A DNA stretch of 13,865 nucleotides from JBALVO01 sp036961445. GTDB taxonomy: Bacteria; Pseudomonadota; Gammaproteobacteria; Pseudomonadales; Halieaceae. Under the pieces are notes generated by a model. It made no database searches. It saw only the letters and a program-made list of their open reading frames with translations, and had not been told where the DNA came from. Below, piece after piece: positions 7,945-13,865 of this stretch; position 1 is the first letter of the stretch; every line of letters starts with the position of its first letter. Where the stretch lies: assembly GCA_036961445.1 (NCBI GenBank), contig JBALVO010000103.1, forward strand, positions 1 through 13,865, in the 5' to 3' direction. The position numbers and the translations under genes were made by a program.

Positions 7945-8850
7945 CTAGACGTTGATCGCCGGGCGGTTGTCAAACTGCGGTGGTTTGGGCGGATCAAACA
8001 GGCCGAAGCTGAGTTTGTTAATCCAGCTGCGCTGCAAACCGTCCAGGGTGTAGACGCTGACGAACTCCCCGTTTTCATTCAATGACGGGTGATTCGGGTA
8101 GTTCATGGCCAAAACGTCGATGGAATCCGTGGCGAGGTCGTCCATGCCCAGCAGGATATAGCCTTGCGCCATCACCGCCAGGCCGTCAGCTACCGCTGGC
8201 GTGCGCTGGAAATTCTCTACCACATAGCGTCCGCGGTTGGTGGCTGCCATGTAGGCGCCGCGACGAAAGTAGTAGTTGGCGACAACGATTTCGTGGCGAG
8301 CCAGCTGGTTGCGCAGAGACACCATGCGCGCCTTGGCGTCTGCTGCGTAGGGGCTTTCTGGATAGCGGGTAACCAACTGTGAGAACTCGGCAAACGCTTC
8401 CTTGGCATGACTGGTGTCGCGCTTGGTTTGGTCCGTGTTCACAAAGCGGGCGAATATATCCTCATTGCCAGTGTACGCGGCCAGCCCTTTCATATAGTAG
8501 GCGTAATCTACATTGGGATGTTGCGGGTGCAGGCGAATGAAACGATCAGCCGCTTCCACGGCTGCCTCGTGTTCGTAGGCGTTGTAGTGAGCGTAGATCA
8601 GCTCCAACTGCGCCTGTTCGGCGTACTTACCAAAGGGATAGCGTGACTCCAATAATTGCAGGCTGCGTACCGCCAGGTCAAAACTGCCGTTGCGCAATTG
8701 GCGTTGTGCGTCCTCATACATCTCCTGCTCGCCGGTATCAGCGGGGATGTCGGGCAACGGATCGTTACTGGAGCAGCCATAGATAACGAGGCTAAATAGT
8801 ATGATAAAAACGTATTTCAATGGTTCCACCAAATCGGGTAGCGCGGGCAT
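7945..8850 (-). CDS. bamD: BamD, outer-membrane protein assembly lipoprotein (ComL/YfiO)
   Basis: BamD is an essential lipoprotein of the BAM complex and acts with BamA on the periplasmic face of the outer membrane. From ATG 8850 the protein has 301 residues. It has a signal sequence with a lipobox IYGC and lipidated Cys26 (Cys16 if TTG 8820 is used), and Ser at +2, compatible with outer-membrane sorting. The TPR-like body shows family signatures: YEDAQRQLRNGSFDLAVRSL, SRYPFGKYAEQAQLELIYAHY, RFIRLHPQHPNVDYAYYMKGL, RYPESPYAADAKARM and NYYFRRGAYMAATNR. The C-terminus is about 40-50 residues longer than E. coli BamD, as in pseudomonads. It is divergent from rluD, the same arrangement as in E. 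coli. The start is uncertain. The region before the hydrophobic core from ATG 8850 carries Asp and Glu and only one Lys, whereas TTG 8820 gives a canonical MKYVFIILF start. The frame is open further upstream to 9084, but that would overlap rluD and is rejected. Confidence 0.93.
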   Translation of the reverse strand: MPALPDLVEPLKYVFIILFSLVIYGCSSNDPLPDIPADTGEQEMYEDAQRQLRNGSFDLAVRSLQLLESRYPFGKYAEQAQLELIYAHYNAYEHEAAVEAADRFIRLHPQHPNVDYAYYMKGLAAYTGNEDIFARFVNTDQTKRDTSHAKEAFAEFSQLVTRYPESPYAADAKARMVSLRNQLARHEIVVANYYFRRGAYMAATNRGRYVVENFQRTPAVADGLAVMAQGYILLGMDDLATDSIDVLAMNYPNHPSLNENGEFVSVYTLDGLQRSWINKLSFGLFDPPKPPQFDNRPAINV

Positions 8851-8928
8851 GTTAATATCGACCGCTGCGCAGGTACTGTTGGAGCGGTATTTAACCACAG
8901 CACGGCTTTTGCATAAACAGGAAATGTA
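8851..8928. other. Divergent intergenic region between bamD and rluD
   Basis: These 78 nt separate the two divergent starts and should contain promoters for both. I see no convincing -35/-10 pairs. A ribosome binding site AGGAA (8919-8923) lies 5 nt before the rluD ATG. Confidence 0.4.
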
Positions 8929-9909
8929 ATGACTGACACGATAGAACTTGAAGCTAGCGTCCCGGATGACCTTGGCGGTTGTCGACTGGACCAGGTGGCA
9001 GCACAGCTGTTTCCGGATTATTCCCGCTCCCGGCTGCAGACCTGGATCAAGAACGGTGAACTGCAGGTGGATGGTCAGCAGCACCGACCGCGGGACAAAG
9101 TCTCCCAGGGTGCCATTTTGCTGATAAAGGCGAAATTGGAAGCGGAAGTAGGCTGGCAGGGGCAGGACATCGATCTGGATATTGTCTATGAGGACGACGC
9201 TATTTTAGTGGTCAACAAACCTGCCGGGCTGGTAGTGCATCCGGCGGCCGGCCATGCCGATGGCACACTGGTAAATGCTGTACTGGCGCATGCACCGGCG
9301 CTGTCGCAACTACCTCGCGGCGGTATTGTTCATCGTTTGGATATGGACACTTCGGGTATTATGGTGGTGGCCAAGACCCTCCCGGCGCACCATAACCTGG
9401 TGGCACAGCTGCAGGCCCGCACGGTTAAACGCGAATACTGTGCCGTGGTGATCGGAGCCATGACCGGCGGCGGGACAGTCGACGCCCCGATTGGCCGCCA
9501 TCCCAGGGCGCGTAAAAAAATGGCCGTGACCGCCTCCGGAGGCAAGCATGCCGTTACCCACTATCGGGTGGTCCAGCGCTTTGGCCATCACACGCGGATC
9601 GCGGTAAAGCTGGAGACCGGGCGCACCCACCAGATTCGCGTGCATATGTCGCATAAACACTACCCGTTGATTGGCGATCCTCAGTACGGCGGGCGCCCTC
9701 GTATACCCAAGGGAGCCTCCGATAGTCTGATCACTGCCCTGCGAGGGTTCAAGCGACAGGCGCTGCATGCGCAGGCGTTGGGACTCATTCATCCGGCGAC
9801 CGGTGAGGACGTGCGCTTTGAATGCCCTTTGGCTGATGACATTGCGCAGTTGCTTAACACTCTACAGCAGGAAGACCCGCCTCTTGCCGGCGACAGCGCA
9901 CTTTATTAG
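8929..9909 (+). CDS. rluD: 23S rRNA pseudouridine synthase RluD
   Basis: RluD isomerises three uridines in helix 69 of 23S rRNA (1911, 1915, 1917 in E. coli numbering), which is needed for normal ribosome maturation. This 326-residue protein matches the E. coli length. An S4 RNA-binding domain spans about 18-80 (RLDQVAAQLFPDYSRSRLQTWIKNG). The catalytic domain follows, with DDAILVVNKPAGLVVHP (89-105) and the RluA-family motif HRLDMDTSG, where Asp140 is the catalytic residue. The ETGRTHQIRVHM and IGDPQYGG motifs come later. The start has an AGGAA ribosome binding site 5 nt upstream. Its divergence from bamD and the downstream pgeF and clpB reproduce the E. coli order, which supports RluD over the related RluC or RluA. 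The 3' end overlaps the probable start of pgeF by 26 nt, so the two are probably co-transcribed and translationally coupled. Confidence 0.95.
   Translation: MTDTIELEASVPDDLGGCRLDQVAAQLFPDYSRSRLQTWIKNGELQVDGQQHRPRDKVSQGAILLIKAKLEAEVGWQGQDIDLDIVYEDDAILVVNKPAGLVVHPAAGHADGTLVNAVLAHAPALSQLPRGGIVHRLDMDTSGIMVVAKTLPAHHNLVAQLQARTVKREYCAVVIGAMTGGGTVDAPIGRHPRARKKMAVTASGGKHAVTHYRVVQRFGHHTRIAVKLETGRTHQIRVHMSHKHYPLIGDPQYGGRPRIPKGASDSLITALRGFKRQALHAQALGLIHPATGEDVRFECPLADDIAQLLNTLQQEDPPLAGDSALY
9869..9875 (+). promoter_or_regulatory. Ribosome binding site that decides the pgeF TTG start
   Basis: AGGAAGA, inside the end of rluD, lies 8 nt upstream of TTG 9884. No ATG or GTG in the pgeF frame lies close to the expected N-terminus, so this site makes TTG 9884 the best-supported start. 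Confidence 0.6.
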
Positions 9910-10645
9910 GCCAGATTGGCCGGCCCCGGCCAATATCCTGGCGCTGAGTACATCGCGCTTGGGAGGCGTTGGCTGTGCGCCATTTGCTAGCCTCAACCTG
10001 GGGCAGCATGTGGGCGATAGTGAAGCCGCCGTTGTTCATAATCGGCAGGTTCTGGCGCGCGCATTGCCTGCGGGCAGTCATATTCAATGGTTGCATCAGG
10101 TACACGGGAATCAGGTGGTGGAGGCGGGTGCAGATGACGAGTATCCAGCAGCCGATGCCGTGTGGAGCCGCAGTGCGAATGTGGCTTGCGCGGTGCTTAC
10201 TGCCGATTGTCTGCCGGTGCTATTTTGTTCTTCATCCGGCGACCAGGTGGCTGCCGCCCATGCAGGCTGGCGAGGTTTGCTGGATGGTGTTCTGGAGGCT
10301 ACGGTTGCGGCGATGACGGCACCGCCGGGTCAGATTCTGGCATGGTTGGGGCCTGCCATTGGGCCTGGAGCATTTGAGGTGGGGGCGGAAGTCAGAGCCC
10401 AATACCTGGCAGGCGCAGCAGCGGCCGACGCAGCACAGGTCGCTGCCTGTTTTGTCCCCAGTGCCGGTAATGCGCGACACTATCTTGCTGACTTATATGC
10501 GCTGGCCAGGCTGCGCCTGCGCCTGGCGGGGGTGACTCGGGTATACGGCGGTGGTTTATGCACGTTTAGCGACGCTGCACAATTTTTCTCCTATCGACGC
10601 GATGGGCAAACCGGGCGTATGGCCAGTTTGATCCAGTTGCACTAA
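9884..10645 (+). CDS. pgeF: PgeF (YfiH), peptidoglycan editing factor, multicopper-oxidase_4/laccase-like fold
   Basis: With a TTG start at 9884 the protein has 253 residues, close to the 243 of E. coli YfiH, and begins with the expected FIRPDWPAPANILALSTSRLGGVG. Conserved metal-site residues are present: His74 in LHQVHG, Cys109 in TADCLPVLF and His126 in AAAHAGWRGL. The family signatures AWLGPAIGPGAFEVG and FFSYRRDGQTGRMASLI are also present. In E. coli the protein helps keep L-Ser out of the first peptide position of peptidoglycan precursors. Family members also show purine nucleoside phosphorylase or adenosine deaminase activity in vitro; the historical 'polyphenol oxidase/laccase' label is doubtful. 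The frame extends upstream to an ATG at 9767 deep within rluD, but those residues do not look like the family. It lies between rluD and clpB as in E. coli. Function is inferred from family and synteny; the start is less certain than the gene. Confidence 0.9.
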   Translation: MPATAHFIRPDWPAPANILALSTSRLGGVGCAPFASLNLGQHVGDSEAAVVHNRQVLARALPAGSHIQWLHQVHGNQVVEAGADDEYPAADAVWSRSANVACAVLTADCLPVLFCSSSGDQVAAAHAGWRGLLDGVLEATVAAMTAPPGQILAWLGPAIGPGAFEVGAEVRAQYLAGAAAADAAQVAACFVPSAGNARHYLADLYALARLRLRLAGVTRVYGGGLCTFSDAAQFFSYRRDGQTGRMASLIQLH

Positions 10646-10670
10646 TACCTCTCCCTGACTTATCTCCTCA

Positions 10671-10699
10671 CTTGAAATAGGGCTATTTGGCCCCATTTA
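10671..10699 (+). promoter_or_regulatory. Sigma-32 (RpoH) heat-shock promoter of clpB
   Basis: The -35 element CTTGAAA (10671-10677) is followed by a 13-nt spacer (10678-10690) and a -10 element CCCCATTTA (10691-10699). This agrees almost exactly with the known sigma-32 consensus (CTTGAAA, 11-16 nt spacer, CCCCATnT). The predicted transcription start is about 10705-10708, giving a 5' untranslated leader of about 50 nt before clpB. It lies just after the pgeF stop, so clpB can be induced by heat independently of rluD-pgeF. Confidence 0.9.
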
Positions 10700-10758
10700 T
10701 GGAGGCATAGAGTAATAGACCCTGTTTAAGGGCGTGTTTAGCGAGGAGCGTAAATACT

Positions 10759-13341
10759 ATGAGAATGGAAAAACTGACCAACCAGCTGCAGACCGCACTG
10801 GCGGATGCCCAGTCCCTGGCATTGGGTAAAGATCACAATTTCATCGAACCGGTGCATCTGTTAAGTGCGCTGTTGGATCAGTCCGGTGGCGCTTGCCGGC
10901 CTCTTTTGCAAAAAGCCGGGGCTAATCTTCAAGGGCTGGCAGAGAGCGTCAAATCTTCAATTGCAGCGCTGCCCACGGTTAGCGGCACAGGGGGCGATGT
11001 GCATATGTCCAGTGACCTGGGGCGCATCCTGAATGTGACAGATAAGCTCGCCCAGCAAGGCGGCGATACCTATATCTCCAGCGAGCTGGTGCTGTTGGCG
11101 ATGCTGGAGAGCAAGACGCCGGTAGGCGAGTTGCTCAAGGCTAATGGCCTGACCCCGATAGCACTGCAGGGCGCCATCGAGCAAATGCGCGGCGGCGAAG
11201 GCGTTAACAACCCGGAGGCAGAGGAATCCCGGCAGGCCCTGGATAAATACACTATCGACCTCACCGAGCGCGCAGAACAGGGCAAGCTGGATCCCGTGAT
11301 TGGCCGTGACGATGAGATACGCCGCACCATTCAGGTGTTGCAGCGCCGCACCAAGAACAATCCGGTACTGATTGGCGAGCCCGGCGTTGGTAAAACAGCC
11401 ATTATCGAAGGTCTTGCCCAGCGTGTGATCAATGGTGAGGTGCCGGAAAGCATGCGTGACAAGCGGGTTCTTTCCCTGGATCTGGGCGCTCTTTTGGCCG
11501 GAGCCAAATTTCGCGGTGACTTCGAGGAGCGCTTGAAGGCGGTACTCAATGAGCTGTCCAAGCAGGAAGGACGGATCATCCTGTTTATCGATGAGTTACA
11601 CACCATGGTAGGTGCGGGCAAGGCAGAAGGTTCCATGGATGCGGGCAATATGCTCAAGCCGGCCCTGGCCCGTGGCGAGTTGCATTGCGTGGGTGCTACC
11701 ACGCTGAACGAGTATCGCCAGTACGTGGAGAAAGATGCGGCGCTGGAGCGCCGTTTCCAGAAAGTGCTGGTCGAGGAGCCCAGTGAAGAGGGGACTATCG
11801 CTATTTTGCGCGGCCTCAAGGAACGTTATGAGGTGCACCACGGGGTGGATATCACTGACAGTGCGATCATCGCTGCCGCCAAGCTGTCTCAGCGCTATAT
11901 AACGGACCGCCAGTTGCCGGACAAGGCCATCGACCTGATAGACGAGGCGGCCAGTCGTATCCGCATGGAGATCGATTCCAAGCCCGAGGTGATGGACAAG
12001 CTGGAGCGCAGGCTGATACAGCTGAAAATCGAGCGCGAAGCGGTCAAAAAAGATACCGACCCGGCGGCGAAAAAGCAGGTGGAATTGCTGGATGAGGAAA
12101 TTGACAAGGCGGAGCGGGAATTTTCTGACCTGGAAGAAATCTGGAAAGCGGAGAAAGCGTCTGTGCAGGGCGCTGCCCAGATCAAAAGCGATCTGGAGCA
12201 GGTCAAGCTGGATCTGGAAGCTGCTCGCAGGGCCAGCGACCTGACCCTTATGTCGGAGCTGCAGTACGGGCGCATGCCTGAACTGGAAAAGCAGCTGGCG
12301 TTAGCTCAGCAAACCGAGGGGCAGGCTACATCCAACGTTCTGCTGCGCAACAAGGTGACCGATGAAGAGATCGCTGAGGTAGTGTCCCGCTGGACCGGTA
12401 TTCCGGTGTCCAAGATGATGGAAGGCGACCGGGAAAAGCTGTTGCGTATGGAGGAGTCCCTGCACAACAAGGTCGTGGGCCAGGATGAGGCGGTTACCGC
12501 CGTGTCCAATGCGGTGCGGCGTTCCCGAGCGGGCTTGTCCGACCCCAAGCGCCCCAACGGCTCCTTCTTGTTTCTGGGCCCCACCGGCGTGGGTAAAACG
12601 GAGCTGTGTAAGGCACTGGCGGACTTTTTGTTCGACAGTGAAGACGCCATGGTGCGCCTGGATATGTCCGAATTTATGGAGAAGCACTCGGTGGCTCGCC
12701 TGATCGGCGCGCCCCCGGGCTATGTGGGCTATGAAGAGGGAGGCTATCTCACCGAAGCGGTGCGCCGTCGTCCCTACTCATTACTGCTGCTCGATGAAGT
12801 GGAGAAAGCCCACCCGGATGTCTTTAATATCTTATTGCAGGTACTCGAAGACGGCCGCCTGACCGATGGCCAGGGCCGGACGGTGGATTTTCGCAACACG
12901 GTTATTGTGATGACCTCTAATCTTGGCTCGCACCTGATCCAGGAGATGGCGGGGGAAGGCGATTACGAGGCGATGAAAGCGGCAGTGATGGAAGTGGTTG
13001 GCACGCATTTTCGCCCGGAATTTATCAATCGAGTGGATGAGTCGGTGGTATTCCACCCTCTGTCGATAGACCAGATTCGTGGCATTGCCACCATTCAGCT
13101 GCAGTCACTCAGGCAGCGCCTGGCCGAGCGTGAATTGTCGCTGGAAATCAGTGATGCCTTTATGGATCGGCTGGTCGAGACGGGTTTCGACCCGGTCTAT
13201 GGCGCACGTCCGTTGAAGCGGGCTATTCAGCAGGAGCTGGAGAATCCGTTGGCGCAGCGCATTTTGGCGGGGGAGTTTGAGCCGGGTCAGACTATCTCAG
13301 TCGGCCTGGACGGGAAAACTCCGCTGTTTAGGCACCTGTAA
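10759..13341 (+). CDS. clpB: ClpB, ATP-dependent protein disaggregase (Hsp100)
   Basis: ClpB is a hexameric cytoplasmic chaperone that threads aggregated proteins through its pore together with DnaK. The protein has 860 residues, close to the E. coli length. Domains: N-terminal Clp_N repeats (about 1-145); AAA-1 with Walker A GEPGVGKT (206-213), Walker B Asp278-Glu279 and arginine fingers Arg331-Arg332; the coiled-coil M domain (about 410-525) that distinguishes ClpB from ClpA and ClpC; and AAA-2 with Walker A GPTGVGKT (607-614), pore loop GYVGYEEGG, Walker B Glu680 and the C-terminal GARPLKRAIQ sensor-2 motif. No IGF/IGL ClpP-docking loop was seen, as expected for a disaggregase. GAGGAG (10743-10748) sits 10 nt before ATG 10759; a second in-frame ATG at 10765 is possible. 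A sigma-32 promoter precedes the gene and a strong terminator follows it. The residue at the E. coli internal start (Val149) is encoded by GTT here, not GTG. Confidence 0.98.
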   Translation: MRMEKLTNQLQTALADAQSLALGKDHNFIEPVHLLSALLDQSGGACRPLLQKAGANLQGLAESVKSSIAALPTVSGTGGDVHMSSDLGRILNVTDKLAQQGGDTYISSELVLLAMLESKTPVGELLKANGLTPIALQGAIEQMRGGEGVNNPEAEESRQALDKYTIDLTERAEQGKLDPVIGRDDEIRRTIQVLQRRTKNNPVLIGEPGVGKTAIIEGLAQRVINGEVPESMRDKRVLSLDLGALLAGAKFRGDFEERLKAVLNELSKQEGRIILFIDELHTMVGAGKAEGSMDAGNMLKPALARGELHCVGATTLNEYRQYVEKDAALERRFQKVLVEEPSEEGTIAILRGLKERYEVHHGVDITDSAIIAAAKLSQRYITDRQLPDKAIDLIDEAASRIRMEIDSKPEVMDKLERRLIQLKIEREAVKKDTDPAAKKQVELLDEEIDKAEREFSDLEEIWKAEKASVQGAAQIKSDLEQVKLDLEAARRASDLTLMSELQYGRMPELEKQLALAQQTEGQATSNVLLRNKVTDEEIAEVVSRWTGIPVSKMMEGDREKLLRMEESLHNKVVGQDEAVTAVSNAVRRSRAGLSDPKRPNGSFLFLGPTGVGKTELCKALADFLFDSEDAMVRLDMSEFMEKHSVARLIGAPPGYVGYEEGGYLTEAVRRRPYSLLLLDEVEKAHPDVFNILLQVLEDGRLTDGQGRTVDFRNTVIVMTSNLGSHLIQEMAGEGDYEAMKAAVMEVVGTHFRPEFINRVDESVVFHPLSIDQIRGIATIQLQSLRQRLAERELSLEISDAFMDRLVETGFDPVYGARPLKRAIQQELENPLAQRILAGEFEPGQTISVGLDGKTPLFRHL

Positions 13342-13375
13342 AACAACAAAGGCCCCAGTGGGGCCTTTGTTGTTT
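13341..13375. terminator. Strong intrinsic terminator after clpB, probably bidirectional
   Basis: An almost ideal hairpin: left arm 13341-13356 (AAACAACAAAGGCCCC), loop AGT, right arm 13360-13375. It has 16 perfect base pairs with a six-pair GGCCCC/GGGGCC core. The arms are A-rich on the left and T-rich on the right, so the structure reads as a terminator from both strands. It sits between the stops of the convergent clpB and DUF4124 genes, and the left arm begins within the last base of the clpB stop. The T run is interrupted by G, so efficiency is inferred rather than shown. Confidence 0.88.
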
Positions 13376-13386
13376 CTGAGGTCAGC

Positions 13387-13845
13387 TCAATCACAGTGGA
13401 TCGCGATGCTATCTCGTGCGGTCTGCCGCTGTATTTCCTTTTCTTCTTCATCCAGGTAGCGAAATTCGCCCTTATCATTGCGAATTCGTATTCTTGCGGC
13501 GCCGGAAAGGGTTGCCAGGTTATCCTGAGCCCGTTTGCAATACTCAGGGTTTTTCTTAATAACCTGAATTTGTTCTGTATCTACTCGTTCAAATTCATTG
13601 CCTACACTAGGATCGGTGGTTGCCGGAACAGCCCCTTCTTCTGAATTCACTTGTCGTATAAGGCTGGAGCCGGTGGACACCACTTCATAGTCGACGCCCA
13701 TGGGTGGCGGCCGATCACTATGTACCGGATTGCCACGTTCATCCACCCAGCGGTAGTAGTCTCTTCCTGCGGTGGCAGAAAGGCTTACAACCGTCAGTAA
13801 CACTGCTGCCGCAGTGGTTATGCAGGTTAGTATTGTCCCTTTCAC
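13387..13845 (-). CDS. Small exported protein with DUF4124 domain, function unknown
   Basis: This is a 152-residue protein. The N-terminus (MKGTILTCITTAAAVLLTVVSLSATAGRD) is a Sec signal peptide with a likely cleavage after SATA (about residue 26), so the protein is periplasmic or otherwise exported. Directly after it comes the DUF4124 signature DYYRWVDERGNPVHSDRPP (about 29-47). A polar linker follows, then a C-terminal charged helical part (about 93-152) with two cysteines (YCKRAQDNLATL and the final HCD) that could form a disulphide. Such proteins are common in gammaproteobacteria and none has a firmly established role that I know of. The start is GTG at 13845, backed by a strong ribosome binding site 7 nt upstream; the next in-frame methionine is too far in to leave a signal peptide. 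It converges on clpB across a shared terminator. Its promoter lies beyond the window. Confidence 0.82.
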   Translation of the reverse strand: MKGTILTCITTAAAVLLTVVSLSATAGRDYYRWVDERGNPVHSDRPPPMGVDYEVVSTGSSLIRQVNSEEGAVPATTDPSVGNEFERVDTEQIQVIKKNPEYCKRAQDNLATLSGAARIRIRNDKGEFRYLDEEEKEIQRQTARDSIAIHCD

Positions 13846-13852
13846 GTCCGTT

Positions 13853-13858
13853 TCTCCT
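13853..13858 (-). promoter_or_regulatory. Ribosome binding site supporting the GTG start of the DUF4124 gene
   Basis: On the minus strand this reads AGGAGA, 7 nt before the GTG at 13845. It makes the GTG the clear start; the encoded second residue Lys and the following hydrophobic run complete a normal signal peptide. Confidence 0.7.
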
Positions 13859-13865
13859 GCTTTTT

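Noticed and set aside
8851..9084. Upstream extension of the bamD frame (start at 9084)
   Set aside because: It would overlap the first 156 nt of rluD on the opposite strand, encodes no family-like sequence, and would bury the lipoprotein signal peptide.
9767..9883. Upstream extension of pgeF from ATG 9767
   Set aside because: It lies wholly within rluD in another frame, and the residues do not resemble a PgeF N-terminus; a proper ribosome binding site precedes TTG 9884.

Overview
The window looks like ordinary core chromosome of a gammaproteobacterium. Two gene neighbourhoods point there. One is type IV pilus biogenesis with the PilS/PilR two-component system, as in Pseudomonas. The other is bamD <-> rluD-pgeF-clpB, which has the same order and orientation as in Escherichia coli. 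Protein similarity recalled from memory (PilR and PilS close to P. aeruginosa, ClpB close to E. coli) fits a Pseudomonadales/Cellvibrionales-type aquatic bacterium. The genus cannot be fixed from the sequence alone.

Layout: (1) 1-3035, plus strand: the 3' part of pilY1 (pilus-tip/adhesin beta-propeller; its start lies outside the window), then the minor pilin gene pilE. (2) 3058-6129, minus strand: pilR and pilS, a sensor kinase/sigma-54 activator pair in one transcription unit (pilS first), convergent with pilE. (3) 6310-7941, plus: nadE, glutamine-dependent NAD+ synthetase, divergent from pilS. (4) 7945-8850, minus: bamD, an outer-membrane assembly lipoprotein, converging on nadE with only 3 nt between the stop codons. 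(5) 8929-13341, plus: rluD (23S rRNA pseudouridine synthase), pgeF (peptidoglycan editing factor, probable TTG start overlapping rluD) and clpB (disaggregase). clpB is preceded by a nearly perfect sigma-32 heat-shock promoter and followed by a strong, probably bidirectional, terminator. (6) 13387-13845, minus: a small exported DUF4124 protein with a GTG start, convergent with clpB.

Functionally, the left third is pilus assembly (PilY1 and PilE prime and decorate the fibre) and its regulation (PilS senses, PilR activates sigma-54 pilin promoters). The right two thirds are housekeeping: NAD synthesis, outer-membrane assembly, ribosome maturation, wall quality control and protein disaggregation. 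No stretch longer than about 180 nt lacks a gene. I saw no tRNA, rRNA, CRISPR array, insertion sequence or phage gene. I found no convincing undescribed system. The points worth a second look are start-site choices, the heat-shock promoter, calcium-loop candidates in PilY1, the orientation of pilSR, and lower GC in the pilus genes.
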